DNA from: Phycisphaerales bacterium UBA4658
GTDB lineage: Bacteria; Planctomycetota; Phycisphaerae; Phycisphaerales; UBA1924
Reading direction: 5' to 3'
NCBI GenBank assembly: GCA_002405485.1
Contig: DHLW01000013.1
Location: 1 to 7,104 of the forward strand
Length of the DNA: 7,104 bases
Shown: piece by piece, positions 5,507 through 7,104 of the stretch
Position numbering within the stretch: the stretch's first letter is position 1
Layout of the letters: every line of letters begins with the position of its first letter
Notes under the pieces: generated by a model
The model's input: only the letters and a program-made list of their open reading frames with translations
Told to the model about the DNA's origin: nothing
Database searches by the model: none
Program-made: the position numbers and the translations under genes

Positions 5507-6751
5507 TCACCCCGCAGGTATCGTCCGATGTCCGCCGCAAGTGCACCAGCCGACTGATAACGTCGGGAACGATCCTTTTCCAGGGGCTTTCATCACGATC
5601 CAGTCCAGTTCGCCGCGCAGCTCTCGCGACAGATCCGCTTGCGACACGAAGCGCTTCGACCTCGCTTTCGTCGCGTCTGTCTGGCCTGAGCGGGCCCGGG
5701 TGCTTGGCTTGGGCGGGTCCTGCTCGCGGATGATCCGCTGAACGTCCGCCATCGTCGCCGACCGGAGTTGGTCAGTCTCCAGCGGCGTCGTGCCCGTGAG
5801 GAGTTCGTACAGCAGCACACCGGTGGCGTATACGTCCGACCGGGTATCGACGGCCTGCAAGGAGTGCCCCGCTTGCTCCGGGCTCATGTACTCGGGCGTG
5901 CCGATCATCTGCCGCAGTTCGGTCACCAGCGTTTGATCGGTGAGTTTGGCCGAGGTCGCCTTGGCGACGCCGAAGTCGATGATCTTGACCTGCGGCCCCC
6001 CGCTCTCGCTGTCGCCGACCAGCACGTTGCTCGGCTTGATGTCCCGGTGGATGACGCCGCGCTGGTGCGCGTGCTCCAGCGCGGCGCAGACTTGAACGAT
6101 CAGTTCCAGCCGGTCGCGGACGACCAGTTCGTGGCAGTCGCAGTACTCGGTAATCGGCAGGCCCCGGACCAGTTCCATGACGAAGTACGGCCGCCCGGTC
6201 GACGTCGCCCCGGCGTCAAAGACGCGGGCGATGCCCGGATGGTCCATCATCGCAAGCGCCTGCCGTTCAGCCTCGAAGCGGGCGATCACCTGGCGGGTGT
6301 CCATCCCGAGCTTGATGATCTTGAGCGCGACCGTGCGCCGGACGGGACGCTCCTGCTCGGCCATGAACACCACGCCAAAGCCGCCCTCGCCGATGCGCTC
6401 GATCAGGCGATACGGACCGATGCGATCCACGCCCCGTGCGGTCGCGGCCGCCGTGTCACCCAAGGTCGCCTCGCGAACGGCGCGGATGTCGTCGGCCAGC
6501 GCCTCTTCAGGCAGCGGGCTGCGGTCCCCGACGAGCAGGTCCAGCACCATGGCGCGCAAGCTGGCATCACCGCCGCAGGCGCGGTCGAGCTCAAGCTCTC
6601 GCTTCTCAAGGCCCTTCTCACGCAGCTCCAGGAAGATTTCGCCGGCGCGAGCGAATCGGTCGGCGGCATCGCCGGACTCATCCGGAGGGGTCGAGGCATC
6701 GGAGGAGCGTGGTGGGAGCGGATCAGAGCCCGGAACTCGCGACTCAGGCAT
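5507..6751 (-). CDS. Ser/Thr protein kinase (N-terminal part of split gene)
   Basis: This part phosphorylates Ser/Thr on unknown targets. The Hanks-type kinase domain (about 114-350) has every key motif: glycine loop GEGGFG (121-126), VALK with Lys144, Glu162 of the C-helix (FEAERQAL), HRDIKPSN with Asp237 and Asn242, DFG (259-261), GTPEYMSPE (284-292) and [10 protein letters not shown] (302-311). It should be active. Residues 35-75 ([24 protein letters not shown]) match the short helical segment that precedes the kinase in planctomycetal members. The frame is correct to A389; residues 390-414 as read are nonsense after the frameshift and the stop is spurious. The start is the ATG at 6749-6751, with AGGAA (6759-6763) 7 bases upstream inside the sigma gene. 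The frame is open to 6859, but a start there would overlap the sigma gene much further and lacks homology-like sequence. Confidence 0.92.
   Translation of the reverse strand: MPESRVPGSDPLPPRSSDASTPPDESGDAADRFARAGEIFLELREKGLEKRELELDRACGGDASLRAMVLDLLVGDRSPLPEEALADDIRAVREATLGDTAAATARGVDRIGPYRLIERIGEGGFGVVFMAEQERPVRRTVALKIIKLGMDTRQVIARFEAERQALAMMDHPGIARVFDAGATSTGRPYFVMELVRGLPITEYCDCHELVVRDRLELIVQVCAALEHAHQRGVIHRDIKPSNVLVGDSESGGPQVKIIDFGVAKATSAKLTDQTLVTELRQMIGTPEYMSPEQAGHSLQAVDTRSDVYATGVLLYELLTGTTPLETDQLRSATMADVQRIIREQDPPKPSTRARSGQTDATKARSKRFVSQADLSRELRGELDWIVMKAPGKGSFPTLSVGWCTCGGHRTIPAG
5583..5586 (-). other. Frameshift site 1 (four-base run, one base in excess)
   Basis: The coding strand reads GCC CCT GG. 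With three C's, MKA is followed by [12 protein letters not shown], the conserved continuation of this family. With four C's it becomes [10 protein letters not shown] and ends 26 codons later. The conserved motif identifies the break to within a few bases. Confidence 0.9.
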
Positions 6752-7104
6752 TCGGACGTTCCTGCAGCCGCGCGGCCAGCCAGGCCCGGGCGATGACCCA
6801 GTCGCGTTGGGCGGTGGCTGTGGAGATGTCCAGCACCCGGCCGACCTGGTCCCACTCAAGCCCGCCGAAGAGCCGCAGTTCGGCCACCCGGGCCACGCGA
6901 GGGCTCTTGCCCGCGAGCGTTGAAAGCAACTCGTCGAGCTCGACTACGCGGAGCCCGTCGGATGCGCCACCGGCGTGACAGGCCTCAAGCACCTCGATGC
7001 TCACGTCCGCACGCCGACGATCCCCGCCGCGCTTATCTGCCGTGGCGCGACGGGCATGATCGACGAGCACCTGCCGCATGGCGGTCGCGGCGACGGCCAT
7101 GAAG
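6744..7104 (-). CDS. ECF sigma factor, TIGR02999-type (C-terminal part; 5' end outside window)
   Basis: This is the end of an RNA polymerase sigma factor that redirects transcription. The visible 120 codons start inside the protein: [19 protein letters not shown] corresponds to the highly conserved end of region 2 in the TIGR02999 (Rhodopirellula-type ECF) family, so the ATG at 7098-7100 is internal. A linker with KRGGDRRR follows, then region 4: [40 protein letters not shown], and the helix-turn-helix recognition segment [18 protein letters not shown]. The family is usually about 180-200 residues, so some 60-80 residues lie beyond the edge. Its TGA (6744-6746) lies inside the first codons of the kinase gene (overlap ATGCCTGA), implying translational coupling and a shared signalling role. 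Such sigma factors commonly lack an anti-sigma gene and are thought to be controlled through the adjacent kinase. Confidence 0.87.
   Translation of the reverse strand, partial: FMAVAATAMRQVLVDHARRATADKRGGDRRRADVSIEVLEACHAGGASDGLRVVELDELLSTLAGKSPRVARVAELRLFGGLEWDQVGRVLDISTATAQRDWVIARAWLAARLQERPNA

Larger units (their letters stand above)
3033..6751 (-). pseudogene. Ser/Thr kinase-TM-WD40 sensor gene, split by two frameshifts
   Basis: The three minus-strand frames at 5507-6751, 3757-5502 and 3033-3938 are one gene. Skipping one base in the CCCC of the coding strand (5583-5586) and one in the GGGG (3957-3960) gives 3717 bases, an exact 1239 codons, and a protein of 1238 residues. Restored order: N-terminal helical segment (about 30-75), kinase domain (114-350), juxtamembrane conserved segment (379-430), membrane helix (about 437-458), coiled coil (462-496), LRGWEWRAL segment (519-527), WD40-like units (about 545-1150) and a helical tail (1152-1220). 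This is the usual planctomycetal architecture and length. The protein would sit in the membrane with the kinase in the cytoplasm and the propellers outside it. Whether the breaks are sequence errors or real inactivation cannot be decided from one sequence; errors seem likelier because the rest of the frame is intact. Confidence 0.85.

Noticed and set aside
4822..5733. 303-residue plus-strand open frame
   Set aside because: It is antisense to the membrane/WD40 segment, Arg-rich and without motifs.
5768..6796. 342-residue plus-strand open frame, and a 248-residue one at 6177-6923
   Set aside because: Both are antisense to the kinase domain, whose motifs are perfect. The two also overlap each other, and neither shows a recognisable fold.
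6752..6859. Upstream start of the kinase at 6859
   Set aside because: The extra 36 residues are Pro/Gly/Ser-rich shadow of the sigma gene's region 4. The ATG at 6751 has a ribosome binding site.

Overview
The window is GC-rich, densely coded bacterial DNA, probably from Planctomycetota (perhaps Phycisphaerae). The main clue is on the right: an ECF sigma factor of the TIGR02999 type overlaps a Ser/Thr kinase that carries a transmembrane helix and a WD40 sensor. This gene pair is typical of Planctomycetota and also occurs in Acidobacteria and Verrucomicrobia. The taxonomic call is inference; no rRNA or other marker is present.

Left part (1-3023). Positions 1-276 hold no recognisable gene but contain a striking C-rich tract (39-68) that is a textbook G-quadruplex motif on the minus strand. 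A winged-helix, ArsR-like regulator (277-906, minus) is divergent from a two-gene plus-strand unit: an exported alpha/beta hydrolase (1037-2455) and a small DUF1648-like membrane protein (2490-3023). The 130-bp divergent spacer holds a perfect TTGACA -35 element and two 14-bp perfect dyads, so the regulator plausibly controls this unit. An ArsR-type repressor beside a DUF1648 membrane protein loosely recalls the SdpR/SdpI pair of Bacillus subtilis.

Right part (3033-7104, minus strand). The C-terminal part of an ECF sigma factor runs in from the right edge and overlaps by 8 bp (ATGCCTGA) the start of a very large gene. That gene encodes a cytoplasmic Ser/Thr kinase, a transmembrane helix, a short coiled coil and about 13 WD40-like units. 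It is broken twice by an apparent single extra base in a four-base G/C run (5583-5586 and 3957-3960). Removing one base at each site gives one continuous frame of 1238 residues (3033-6751) with the expected family motifs across the first junction. Sequencing or assembly indels are the simplest explanation; a real pseudogene cannot be excluded. The kinase gene and the hydrolase unit converge with only 9 bp between their stop codons.

I found no CRISPR array, insertion sequence, tRNA or rRNA. I see no convincing undescribed system. The points most worth following are the doubly frameshifted kinase, the G-quadruplex tract and the regulator/hydrolase/DUF1648 module.
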